NCBI RefSeq assembly: GCF_000152985.1
Contig: NZ_CH672395.1
Location: 475,849 to 539,848, forward strand
DNA: 64,000 bases
Source: Leeuwenhoekiella blandensis MED217
GTDB lineage: Bacteria > Bacteroidota > Bacteroidia > Flavobacteriales > Flavobacteriaceae
Reading direction: 5' to 3'
Under the pieces are notes generated by a model. It was not told the origin of the DNA and did no database searches. It worked only from the letters and a program-made list of their open reading frames with translations. A program made the position numbers and the translations under genes. Below are positions 35,082 through 43,176 of the stretch, piece by piece (position 1 is the first letter of the stretch; the number at the start of each line of letters is the position of its first letter).

Positions 35082-37532
35082 TTATTTATCCTTGATGATC
35101 AATACATAACTGCCCTTGCTAGAATTAAGTAAGATATCGTACTGCTCTTTCTTCTTCATAAGTTCTCGGGCTTTTTCAGCCGAAATCTTTTTGTTGTTGT
35201 AGTAAATATTGTCTTTAGCTAAACGTACCATTTCTTCAGGAGCAGGTGGTGGTGGAGGTGGCAGTAATTCTGAATCAGCGCCTTCCTTTTTCAACTGAAA
35301 GCCATTGATATGAAAATCCTGAATTTCTTTGTAGGCTTTATGTGCTTGACTTTCAGCCACGCCTTTGGGTAAATTAAAAATAACGCCGCGTCTTTTTTCT
35401 GTGGTGTTTTGAACCCAGTCTTGAAAATTCTTTTCAATGAATGTTTTAAGCGCTGTAATTGTGGTTGCTTTTCCTTCTACCTCAATAGCTTTGGTGTTAG
35501 ACAGCTTAATATTCAATAGGTTGTAGTTGTTTTCAGTAAATGATTCAGGTTTTACTGGAGCCGGTGGTGGTGGCGGTGGTGGCAGCGTCTGTGCTGTTGG
35601 AGGAGTTGGCGCCGGAGGCGGTGCAGGGATTGAACTTGCTTTTGGTGGTGCCGGAGCCGGTGGAGGTGGCGGTGGTATCAATCTTTTTGGATTGGCTTTA
35701 TAAAGCGCTTTGGTTTCAAAATAAAGCGCTGTGGTTTCAAAAGCTTCTTGTAATCCTTTCCAAACACCTTTGTCGGGGTTCGAACTTCTCACATGGATGT
35801 TGAAGTTTTTCTTTTCGTTTAGCGTCCAGTTTTTACTCAAAGCATCAAGGTCTTTAGCAAAATTTTCAACAGAAGTTTCCTCGTCGTTAAGCCATACTCG
35901 TGATCCTGCAACCGTAAGTTTTAGTACTTTTTCTTCTTGCGCGCTATCGCTAATGCGCTGTTTAATTGAAGCGGTTTGGCCAATTGCAATTATCGGGTTG
36001 TTCTTTTTTTGCTCCTGAGCCGTCGTCGTAATCACCTTTAAAATTCCTCGTTGACGAAATAGCTCTTTTACATCGGTCATAATACCCATCGGAAGATTTT
36101 CATCAACTTTTAATCGAAGTGTGATATCTTCCGGTTGCGTGTTTTTAAGAATTGTTTTTAATATAGTTTCAATCTTTGCATCTAAATCTTCTACAGCTAC
36201 TTGAGCATTGTTGAAATAGATATTTTGGTTTTTATCGATGGCTACATCAATAACGTGAACGATTCCGCTCTCTTTTCCATTTACACTGGCTTGAGCCATT
36301 CTGTAAGAATCATTGTATTCTTCTAAGGTTTGATTGTAATTTTTAATCTCTTTTTTAGAAGCGTTGTGTGGAATTGGAAAAGGTTCAGCAATAATATCTA
36401 TTTTTTTGACACCATAAGCTTCTAGTGCGTCGGTGATAAGGCTAACTGTTTTTGTCTTTGTGATTGGTGGGATGAAAATTGAAGAGATAATATTCTTTTT
36501 ACGTTCATTTTTAGAAAAACTCATATTGTGGAGCGCTAATTCTGAATCTAAGTTTTCAAAGCTTGTTGGTGAGCCATTGACGTATAAGTTTCTTTCTTGA
36601 TCAAGAAAAACTTCTATGTTTTCAAATACGGTTTTTACTTCATTTTGAACTCCTATAGGCTTTGCCACAATTTCCTGATTAAAGAAATAAATACAACAAG
36701 CGAGTACGGGCACAAAGAGTGCAAGACGGGTGGCCAGCTTTTTGACCGAGCGGGTTTTTGATAACATAAGAATTCGTTTTTTAGTTAATGAATAATTGAT
36801 CGGGCTACTTAACGCAGTGTGATGAGCACCTCCCGAATAGTTAAATAAAAGATTGGTATAGTTAGTAATGTTGTTTTCTTGTTGTAATGCGGCTTGATCT
36901 GCCAAGAATTCGTGATTGAGCGCTACACTTTTCTTAAGTAAGATCAAAAGTGGGTTGAACCAAAAAACCACCTGTAAGAATTCGATAAAAAGGATATCCC
37001 AACTGTGTTTTTGAATTACGTGCGCTTGTTCGTGCTGCAAAACTTCGGCAGGAAGGGCGTTATTTTTAAAGTCGGTCTTGGGTAGAAAAATATACTTGAG
37101 AAACGAGTGCGGAATCACGTGTTCTACCAGCAACACATTGATGTGTGAAGTCGCTTTTACGTGTTCGTTATGGCGCACTTTTTCGCGTAAGTGTAACAGA
37201 TTGCGTAAAAACCGGAAACCAAATAGTAGAACGCCAGCACCGTAAATTATGCCTGAACTAATGAGTAGCCAATTTGTAGATTCAGCTACTGGCTTAGCAA
37301 CCGGAGCATCTTTAAATTCGGCTGGTGCCATAAAGTTCTCTGTGTTCACGGGCTGTGGAGCAACTTCAACCGTATAAGAAAACGTAATCAAGGGTAATGC
37401 AAGTGCGATTGCCAGGCTTCCCAGTAAATAGAAGCGTTTAAATTGATGAGCTGCAGTTTGCTCTAGAGCGATTTTGTAAAAGCCCCAAAGAACCAACAAG
37501 CACAAAATGGATTTGATGAGGTAGGCAGTCAT
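35082..37532 (-). CDS. M56 (BlaR1/MecR1-like) peptidase with ExbD-like repeats
   Basis: The 816-residue protein starts with the M56 region: TM helices near 3-20, 35-52, 88-108 and 268-287, zinc site H167-E-x-x-H171 and N206-H-E-F-L-A-D. After TM4 it does not have a penicillin-binding sensor. Instead about four related modules of 70-95 residues (about 298-390, 415-510, 545-610 and 680-750) resemble ExbD/TolR periplasmic folds, linked by proline-rich segments such as PPPPPPAPAPP. Its start overlaps the BlaI stop (TAATG). M56 proteins cleave the repressor on a signal. No beta-lactamase is nearby. Confidence 0.8.
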   Translation of the reverse strand: MTAYLIKSILCLLVLWGFYKIALEQTAAHQFKRFYLLGSLAIALALPLITFSYTVEVAPQPVNTENFMAPAEFKDAPVAKPVAESTNWLLISSGIIYGAGVLLFGFRFLRNLLHLREKVRHNEHVKATSHINVLLVEHVIPHSFLKYIFLPKTDFKNNALPAEVLQHEQAHVIQKHSWDILFIEFLQVVFWFNPLLILLKKSVALNHEFLADQAALQQENNITNYTNLLFNYSGGAHHTALSSPINYSLTKKRILMLSKTRSVKKLATRLALFVPVLACCIYFFNQEIVAKPIGVQNEVKTVFENIEVFLDQERNLYVNGSPTSFENLDSELALHNMSFSKNERKKNIISSIFIPPITKTKTVSLITDALEAYGVKKIDIIAEPFPIPHNASKKEIKNYNQTLEEYNDSYRMAQASVNGKESGIVHVIDVAIDKNQNIYFNNAQVAVEDLDAKIETILKTILKNTQPEDITLRLKVDENLPMGIMTDVKELFRQRGILKVITTTAQEQKKNNPIIAIGQTASIKQRISDSAQEEKVLKLTVAGSRVWLNDEETSVENFAKDLDALSKNWTLNEKKNFNIHVRSSNPDKGVWKGLQEAFETTALYFETKALYKANPKRLIPPPPPPAPAPPKASSIPAPPPAPTPPTAQTLPPPPPPPAPVKPESFTENNYNLLNIKLSNTKAIEVEGKATTITALKTFIEKNFQDWVQNTTEKRRGVIFNLPKGVAESQAHKAYKEIQDFHINGFQLKKEGADSELLPPPPPPAPEEMVRLAKDNIYYNNKKISAEKARELMKKKEQYDILLNSSKGSYVLIIKDK

Positions 37533-37900
37533 TACTTTTGAGATTTTAGGCGTTCATCAATCAATTTTTTGAGCTCCTCCAATTCTTTCTGACTCAGGTC
37601 GGTTTCTTGCGTAAAGAACGAAGCAAACTGCGCAGCCGAATCATTAAAGAAGTTTTTGATCATTCCGTTCACTTGTTTTGAGAAATAACTGTTCTTCTTT
37701 ACTAACGGAAAGTATTCTCGTGATCTCCCGTACTGCACATAGTCTACAAAACCTTTATCCTGCATACGTTTGAGTAAGGTTGCAATTGTAGTTGTGGCTG
37801 GTTTGGGTTCGGGATACGCATCGATGAGGTCTTTCATAAATGCTTTTTCTAGTTTCCACAAAATTTGCATCAATTGTTCTTCGGCATTAGAAAGGCTCAT
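37532..37900 (-). CDS. BlaI/MecI family repressor
   Basis: The 122-residue protein has the winged-helix N-terminal half of BlaI (LSNAEEQLMQILWKLEKAFMKDLIDAYPEPKPATTTIATLLKRMQDKGFV) and a C-terminal dimerisation helix. It would repress itself and the M56 partner by binding the TACAAATGTA-type dyads upstream. Its stop overlaps the M56 start in TAATG, so the two are cotranscribed and coupled. Confidence 0.9.
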   Translation of the reverse strand: MSLSNAEEQLMQILWKLEKAFMKDLIDAYPEPKPATTTIATLLKRMQDKGFVDYVQYGRSREYFPLVKKNSYFSKQVNGMIKNFFNDSAAQFASFFTQETDLSQKELEELKKLIDERLKSQK

Positions 37901-37924
37901 AGTTCTATGTTTTTAGAATGTATT

Positions 37925-37963
37925 CTACAAATGTAGAAATAAATTTCAATTCTACAAGTGTAG
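37925..37963 (-). promoter_or_regulatory. Tandem BlaI-type operators
   Basis: Two dyads, CTACAAATGTAG (37925-37936) and CTACAAGTGTAG (37952-37963), lie 25-38 and 52-63 nt upstream of the BlaI start, with centres 27 bp apart. Both match the TACA-N2-TGTA pattern of BlaI/MecI operators. This supports autorepression of the BlaI-M56 operon. Confidence 0.75.
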
Positions 37964-38083
37964 AGTTAAATATTTTATTGAATACTAGAACATTTGCTTC
38001 TGTGATTTACAGAAAATTAAGAAGTGGCGGGCGGTCTAATTGGAAGCGGAAGGCTTTTCATTTCAATCCCTAACGCTGAAGAT

Positions 38084-39328
38084 TTAACGATTAAAAGGAT
38101 ATTCATTAATCCAGTGAAAGCCACGATTAGGTAAGCGCATTTCGTTAAGATCTTTAGCTTTCATTTTAATCTTCAGTGTGTCGCGACCTAATGTTCCTTC
38201 TATAGTTAAGCGATCTGCTTCTTTAGAAAAGGAGAAGTTATTGTACTGTTCATAATCATACTCGTAGATTGATAGTTTTGATTGACTGGTGTCGATTTCC
38301 AGATTGAGCCATTTGACCTCATCATCCATATACATTACACTGCATCGATCCTTATAATCAATAACCAGATAACGCCAGCGTTGCTCGTTAGTAAGCAAAG
38401 GTGCAACGAGACTGTCGTTTATATGCATGGTTTCTACCTCCCAGATTCCGTATAGTGGTGGTTTTGCTCGTTTGTCCCCATATTCGCGCTCACCAGAGTA
38501 GCCTTGCCAGACTGAGATACCAATAAACAGAAACAGGGCTGTAAGCTTTAGACCTCTTTTAATCTTTTCGTAAATCCTGTTTTTTACAGGATTGTATTCT
38601 ACTATACGGGCTGTAGATTGATTGCTAAAGAATAATCTGTAAAGTCTTTTCCAATCAGTAGCAGCCAGTACCAAAGCCATCGCCAAGAGATGCATAGAAA
38701 GTAGTTTTACCGGGATGTCATAAGTAAAGTTCATCACGACGACGTGGCTCATCACTCCGGCAACAAGCAAAGCTCCTAAGGTTGTGGTTCTACGCCATAT
38801 CAATAGCAATCCGCCCAAGACTTCGAGCATTCCTGTGTACATATTATACGCTTCGCTAAAACCCATATAGGTCCAGGCCAATCCCATAGGTGAAAAGCTT
38901 CCTAAGGGCTGTAATAAACGGATGAGTGAAGGTTCGGGAAACTGAGTTTTATATACTTTGGCAAAACCATAGCTCAATAGCATCATAGCCAAGAATAAAC
39001 GCAAAACCACCAGAAACCAATAAAACAGCGTGTTGTAAGATGTTCGTTTTCGGTCAACTACCGTCCATATTATTACACCCAATAGCGTGAGAACAAAATT
39101 CACAAACAACAGCACATACGCATAGGTCGAGTCGCCGCTACCGGTGGCAAAAAAATGTAATTCTTTTTCAATACCAAGGATGAGATGTCCTGCTAAACGC
39201 ACCAGCGGTTCTGCAGGCTGAGACAAAAATTGCAACAGAATATAGAGTGCGAAATACAGAAACAGAAAACGGAAAACGATTTTTTCTGCAGCAGTCCAAT
39301 GTGGATGATATGCTCTGGAGAAGTTCAT
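38084..39328 (-). CDS. DoxX-like integral membrane protein
   Basis: This 414-residue protein has about seven TM helices in its first 280 residues, with a DoxX-like four-helix core (about 100-230, including YGFAKVYKTQFP and YTGMLEVLGGLLLIWRR). A soluble C-terminal domain (about 295-414) is beta-rich, with GIWEVETMHIND and RDTLKIKMKAK. Function is unknown. Confidence 0.65.
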   Translation of the reverse strand: MNFSRAYHPHWTAAEKIVFRFLFLYFALYILLQFLSQPAEPLVRLAGHLILGIEKELHFFATGSGDSTYAYVLLFVNFVLTLLGVIIWTVVDRKRTSYNTLFYWFLVVLRLFLAMMLLSYGFAKVYKTQFPEPSLIRLLQPLGSFSPMGLAWTYMGFSEAYNMYTGMLEVLGGLLLIWRRTTTLGALLVAGVMSHVVVMNFTYDIPVKLLSMHLLAMALVLAATDWKRLYRLFFSNQSTARIVEYNPVKNRIYEKIKRGLKLTALFLFIGISVWQGYSGEREYGDKRAKPPLYGIWEVETMHINDSLVAPLLTNEQRWRYLVIDYKDRCSVMYMDDEVKWLNLEIDTSQSKLSIYEYDYEQYNNFSFSKEADRLTIEGTLGRDTLKIKMKAKDLNEMRLPNRGFHWINEYPFNR

Positions 39329-39451
39329 AAACAGAAGATTTGATCGATGTTGGCTTAAGTTAGTACTTTCCTAAATACAGTACTTTTTTTCGCCTGTTGC
39401 AAAAAGGCAGATTTTCTAATAAGACTATCTTTACAGGCTAAACAAAAAACC

Positions 39452-40033
39452 ATGAGCTTAGAGCAAGACTTAAGAGACCGCAGCGGTAACGTATGTGAAT
39501 TGAGTGGAAGCACCGAAGATCTCGATATATATGCAGTTCCTAACTCGCCAGATTTACCCGAGGCAGAAACCCATATTTTTATTTCAGAAACCTGTCGCAA
39601 GCAATTAGAAGATAAGGCAACCGCAGATCCTAATCATTGGCGCTGTTTAAACGATAGTATGTGGAGCACGGTGCCTGCGGTTCAAGTTGTAGCCTATCGT
39701 ATGCTGCATCACCTCAAAGCAGAAGGCTGGCCGCAAGATTTGCTAGATATGATGTATATGGAAGAAGAGGTTAAAGCCTGGGCAAAAGCCGGGATTTCTG
39801 AAGAAACAGAAACTAAAGGTTTGGTGCATCGTGACAGTAACGGTGTTGTTTTAGAAGCAGGCGATTCTGTGGTACTGATTAAAGATCTTAAGGTGAAAGG
39901 CAGCAGTATGGTGGCTAAACAAGGTACTGCGGTACGCCGAATTTCTCTAGATCACGAGAATGAAAAATATATTGAAGGCAAAGTAGACGGGCAGCAAATC
40001 GTTCTGGTAACCGACTATGTGAAGAAGATTTAG
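39452..40033 (+). CDS. PhnA domain protein
   Basis: The 193-residue protein has a C-terminal PhnA domain (about 118-192: HRDSNGVVLEAGDSVVLIKDLKVKGSSMVAKQGTAVRRI). The N-terminal half carries C15 and C48 in contexts like those of the PhnA zinc ribbon, but reduced. The name comes from a phosphonate locus in E. coli, yet the domain is not proven to metabolise phosphonates. Confidence 0.85.
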   Translation: MSLEQDLRDRSGNVCELSGSTEDLDIYAVPNSPDLPEAETHIFISETCRKQLEDKATADPNHWRCLNDSMWSTVPAVQVVAYRMLHHLKAEGWPQDLLDMMYMEEEVKAWAKAGISEETETKGLVHRDSNGVVLEAGDSVVLIKDLKVKGSSMVAKQGTAVRRISLDHENEKYIEGKVDGQQIVLVTDYVKKI

Positions 40034-40119
40034 CACTTCCTTTAGTTTATTATAACATCAGATTGGGAACGAATGTTTTTGATTATCAATAACTTGAGAT
40101 CAACTAACTAATTTCCAAA

Positions 40120-40896
40120 ATGATGAGTAATAAAAAAGAAAAATTAGCCCGCGCGGGTATGGTGGCAAAAGGTGCGGTTTATGCCATAATAGGAACATTA
40201 ACCGCAATGGCCGCTTTTAATTTAGGCGGTACCAAAAGTGGAAAAGATAATGCATTGCAGTTTCTTGCAGGTCAACCCTTTGGTCAGGTTTTATTAGGTG
40301 CTTTAGCCATAGGTTTATTTGGCTATGCCTTTTACCGTTTTTATGAGGCGATCAATGGGCCGGGGGAGTCTTGGAGTGAAGCTAAAGGTTTTGTGAAACG
40401 TGCCGGTTTTATCGTAAGCGGAATTTTCTACGGAGCTTTAGGGTTTACAGCAGCAAAAATGGTTGTTTCCGGCAGTTCAGGTTCTGGTGGTAATTCGGCG
40501 GTTTCTACCTTGATGTCTAAACCTTACGGAGCATACTTGGTAGGCTTTGTAGCGGTTTGCCTTTTAGGAAAAGCCGTATTTCAAGTCTATAAAGCGTATT
40601 CCGGAAAATTTAGAGAAGACGTTAAAGAAAGTAGCCTTGATCAAAAGGAGCGTGAAGCACTTATACGTGCAGGGAAAATTGGATTTACCTCTCGCGGAAT
40701 CGTTTCCGGAATCTTGGCATTTCTATTTTTCAAAGTAGCTTTAGGTAATGGTGCAGATGCCGGCGGAAAAGTTGCTGCTTTTGAATTTTTACAAGATAAT
40801 TTTGGTGCAGCCGTAATGGGTATTGTAGCACTTGGTCTTGTCGCTTACGCCGTGTTTATGTTTATTCAGGCTAAGTATGCGCAGATCAGAATTTAG
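40120..40896 (+). CDS. DUF1206 membrane protein
   Basis: This 258-residue protein consists of three tandem repeats of a two-helix unit, each starting with a RAG/KxG-V-Y-I-GxL-like block (ARAGMVAKGAVYAIIGTL, KRAGFIVSGIFYGALGF and RAGKIGFTSRGIVSGILAF). DUF1206 proteins have this triplicate structure. Function is unknown. It could start at ATG 40123 instead. Confidence 0.85.
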   Translation: MMSNKKEKLARAGMVAKGAVYAIIGTLTAMAAFNLGGTKSGKDNALQFLAGQPFGQVLLGALAIGLFGYAFYRFYEAINGPGESWSEAKGFVKRAGFIVSGIFYGALGFTAAKMVVSGSSGSGGNSAVSTLMSKPYGAYLVGFVAVCLLGKAVFQVYKAYSGKFREDVKESSLDQKEREALIRAGKIGFTSRGIVSGILAFLFFKVALGNGADAGGKVAAFEFLQDNFGAAVMGIVALGLVAYAVFMFIQAKYAQIRI

Positions 40897-40928
40897 AATT
40901 CCAGGTTCAAAAGTGAACTTTTAAAATT

Positions 40929-40965
40929 AAAAAACCCGTTCAGCTTCAAGTTGAACGGGTTTTTT
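40929..40965. terminator. Bidirectional terminator AAAAAACCCGTTCA/TGAACGGGTTTTTT
   Basis: A perfect 14-bp stem (40929-40942 with 40952-40965) with A- and T-runs, between the convergent DUF1206 and M20 genes. Confidence 0.85.
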
Positions 40966-40985
40966 GTGGGTTGTATTGAATCTTA

Positions 40986-42380
40986 TTACTCTGCAGTTTT
41001 AAGCTTGGTAAACTCGTGGTAAAAATGCGGAATCGTTTCAATGCCTTTAAAGAAATTCCATACGCCAAAATGCTCATTAGGCGAGTGAATTGCATCGCTA
41101 TCCAGACCAAAGCCCATCAAAATGGTTTTGCTATTGAGTTCGCGCTCAAATAACGAAACGATAGGAATACTCCCGCCGCTGCGTTGCGGAATAGGCGTTT
41201 TGCCAAAAGTTTTTTCATACGCCTTTTCAGCAGCCTGATAGCCTATGCTGTCTATTGGGGTTACATAAGCCTGGCCGCCGTGATGCGGTTTAACCTTTAC
41301 ACGCACCCCTTTTGGCGCAATGCTCTCAAAATGGGTTTTGAAAAGTTGGGTGATCTCTTTCCAGTCCTGATCGGGAACCAGACGCATGCTTATTTTTGCA
41401 TACGCTTTACTGGCGATTACAGTTTTTGCACCTTCGCCAATATAACCGCCCCAAATACCATTTACATCGAGGGTAGGTCTGATGCTGTTACGTTCATTGG
41501 TGGAGTAGCCGGCTTCCCCATAAACCGAATCAATATCGAGCGCTTTCTGATAGTTTTCTAGCGAAAAAGGAGCTTCAGCCATTTTTGCACGCTCTTCGGT
41601 ACTTAGTTCTTCAACCTTGTCGTAAAATCCGGGAATGGTAATGTGGTTGTTCTCGTCGTGAAGCGACGCGATCATTTTGGTCAAAATATTTATAGGATTT
41701 GCCACCGCACCGCCGTAAAGTCCGCTATGTAAATCGCGGTTAGGCCCGGTAACTTCAACCTCCACATAGCTGAGTCCGCGTAGACCGGTGGTGATACTTG
41801 GTGTATCTTTAGCGATCATTCCGGTGTCTGAAATTAGAATTACATCGTTGGCTAGTTTTTCCTGATTGCGGGCAATAAACCAACCCAAGTTTTCGCTACC
41901 TACTTCTTCTTCGCCTTCGATCATAAACTTGACGTTACACGGCAGGTCGTCGTTTTGCGTCATATATTCTAAAGCTTTGACGTGCATATACATCTGGCCT
42001 TTATCATCACAGGCGCCACGCGCAAAAATAGCTCCGTCGGGATGCAGCTCTGTTTTTTTGATTACGGGTTCAAAAGGAGCGCTGTCCCACAAGTCTAATG
42101 GATCTGGCGGTTGCACGTCATAATGCCCGTAAACCAAAACGGTAGGTAGGTTTTTATCTTTAATAAGCTCCCCAAAGACAATTGGATAGCCTGGAGTTTT
42201 ACAAATTTCTACAAGCTCACAACCCGCTTCTTTAAGGCGTTCTGCTACTGCGTCTGCAGTGTTGAACACCTCCTTTTTATAGGCTTTATCTGCGCTAATA
42301 GAAGGGATTTTGAGAAGTGTTATAAGTTCGTCGAGAAAACGTTTTTGATGTTTATCTACGTAAGTTTTTATGTCTTTCAT
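40986..42380 (-). CDS. M20 family dipeptidase
   Basis: The 464-residue protein has the M20 metal-site order: VYGHYDVQPPDP, GACDDKGQ, EGEEEVGSENL and SDTGMI, and a C-terminal PQRSGGSIPIV with the last ligand near DSDAIHSPNEH. The dimerisation domain spans about 215-380. These enzymes cleave dipeptides with broad specificity in the cytosol. It is the last chromosomal gene before the tRNA-Leu region. The part from 42381 to the tRNA promoter shows nothing else. Confidence 0.9.
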   Translation of the reverse strand: MKDIKTYVDKHQKRFLDELITLLKIPSISADKAYKKEVFNTADAVAERLKEAGCELVEICKTPGYPIVFGELIKDKNLPTVLVYGHYDVQPPDPLDLWDSAPFEPVIKKTELHPDGAIFARGACDDKGQMYMHVKALEYMTQNDDLPCNVKFMIEGEEEVGSENLGWFIARNQEKLANDVILISDTGMIAKDTPSITTGLRGLSYVEVEVTGPNRDLHSGLYGGAVANPINILTKMIASLHDENNHITIPGFYDKVEELSTEERAKMAEAPFSLENYQKALDIDSVYGEAGYSTNERNSIRPTLDVNGIWGGYIGEGAKTVIASKAYAKISMRLVPDQDWKEITQLFKTHFESIAPKGVRVKVKPHHGGQAYVTPIDSIGYQAAEKAYEKTFGKTPIPQRSGGSIPIVSLFERELNSKTILMGFGLDSDAIHSPNEHFGVWNFFKGIETIPHFYHEFTKLKTAE

Positions 42381-42530
42381 ATGTTTTATGTGCTTGTTTG
42401 CAAAAATACAGAATGGCTAAGGAATGATTTCCTAACAAATCTACAAAGCTTTATAAGGTCTCGAAGGTTGCTGAATAAGAGACTGCTAAAAATTATATGA
42501 GTAAAGCATTAAAATTTATTTCAAAAATGA

Positions 42531-42561
42531 TTTTCATATTCAAAATCTTTCCTATATTTGC
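42531..42561 (+). promoter_or_regulatory. Promoter of the tRNA-Leu region
   Basis: TATATTTGC at 42553-42561 matches TAnnTTTGC. TTTTC around 42531-42535 lies at a suitable distance as a weak -33 element. It precedes the tRNA-like sequences at 42628 and 42702. Confidence 0.6.
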
Positions 42562-42627
42562 ACTCGCATTTTTAGAGATAAGGATGCAAGTTTTTAACGG
42601 GAGTCCTAAGTACGTTAAAAATAGTAT

Positions 42628-42672
42628 GCAGGCGTGGTGGAATTGGTAGACACGCTAGACTTAGGATTTAAC
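42628..42672 (+). pseudogene. Truncated tRNA-Leu 5' half
   Basis: The acceptor strand, D-arm and anticodon loop of a tRNA-Leu are visible (GCAGGCG, then GGTAGACACG, then CTTAGGA at the anticodon), followed by unrelated A-rich sequence. The anticodon 3' stem, variable arm, T-arm and 3' acceptor strand are missing. It matches the intact tRNA-Leu 30 nt downstream across this half. It is a relic, not a working tRNA. CTTAGG and CCTAAG nearby form a small hairpin. Confidence 0.7.
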
Positions 42673-42701
42673 CTAAGAAAAAGTGTTAAAATATTTAAAA
42701 T

Positions 42702-42783
42702 GCGGATGTGGTGGAACTGGTAGACACGTCAGACTTAGGATCTGATGCCGCGAGGTGTGCAGGTTCGATTCCTGTCATCCGCA
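42702..42783 (+). tRNA. tRNA-Leu (anticodon UAG)
   Basis: An 82-nt class II tRNA. The acceptor pairs GCGGATG with CATCCGC (discriminator A), the anticodon stem is TCAGA/TCTGA with loop CTTAGGA giving anticodon TAG, and the T-loop is GGTTCGATTCC. CCA is not encoded. It is directly followed by a terminator and then the accessory island, so its 3' end is a possible attachment site. Confidence 0.95.
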
Positions 42784-42784
42784 C

Positions 42785-42812
42785 AAAAGCCGAAGAGAAA
42801 TCTTCGGCTTTT
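42785..42812 (+). terminator. Terminator after tRNA-Leu
   Basis: The stem AAAAGCCGAAGA (42785-42796) pairs with TCTTCGGCTTTT (42801-42812) around a GAAA loop, followed by further T. Confidence 0.9.
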
Positions 42813-42854
42813 TCATTTTAAAAAATGGGATTTTCTTCACGATTTTTGACCTTG

Positions 42855-42875
42855 GGTACAACATAGGTACAACAT
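42855..42875. repeat. Double GGTACAACAT repeat near the tRNA
   Basis: The 10-mer GGTACAACAT is found at 42855-42864 and 42866-42875, an 11-nt period (about one helical turn), 72 nt after the tRNA. It might be a binding site for a recombinase or a fragment of a lost gene. Confidence 0.35.
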
Positions 42876-43025
42876 TTTACCTTTTTTCAGAACTGAATTG
42901 GCTTTAGTACTATATCCATTCATTTGATAACAAATCCTATTTTCTGTATTGAGGATTAATAAATTTTAGGTTATCTCAACCTCTGTTCTTCGTTTGAGGG
43001 GTTTATTATCATACAATATACACGC

Positions 43026-43166
43026 AAGGTAAACTCGTAAAATACTTCCATCAAAAGACTACGGCATAAAGCCAACGCTTCTTCCCCTACTCATTTATTC
43101 CGTTTCCTTTTGAGCCAAGATTTTATCTTCCGTTTGGTTTCTGCTCAAATATTGTTTAATCAAAAA
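43026..43166 (+). repeat. 141-bp leader repeat, copy 1 (before ParB-like gene)
   Basis: This 141-bp sequence is repeated without gaps at 45074-45214, with about 15 differences by eye. It begins AAGGTAAACTCGTAAAATAC and ends ATTGTTTAATCAAAA, 10 nt before the ATG at 43177. The middle part (about 43079-43096) is the most divergent. It may be a shared promoter, operator or RNA leader. No standard -7 element is visible in it. Confidence 0.9.
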
Positions 43167-43176
43167 TTTGAGTATT

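Noticed and set aside
35540-35803. Plus-strand open frame opposite the proline-rich part of the M56 gene
   Set aside because: Its composition is the complement of proline codons and it has no independent support.
35082-37900. Beta-lactam resistance system
   Set aside because: BlaI and M56 are present, but there is no penicillin-binding sensor domain or beta-lactamase in the locus.
42813-42900. Integrase remnant on the minus strand next to the tRNA
   Set aside because: A short reading without stops exists, but it has no catalytic motifs, so it could not be supported.
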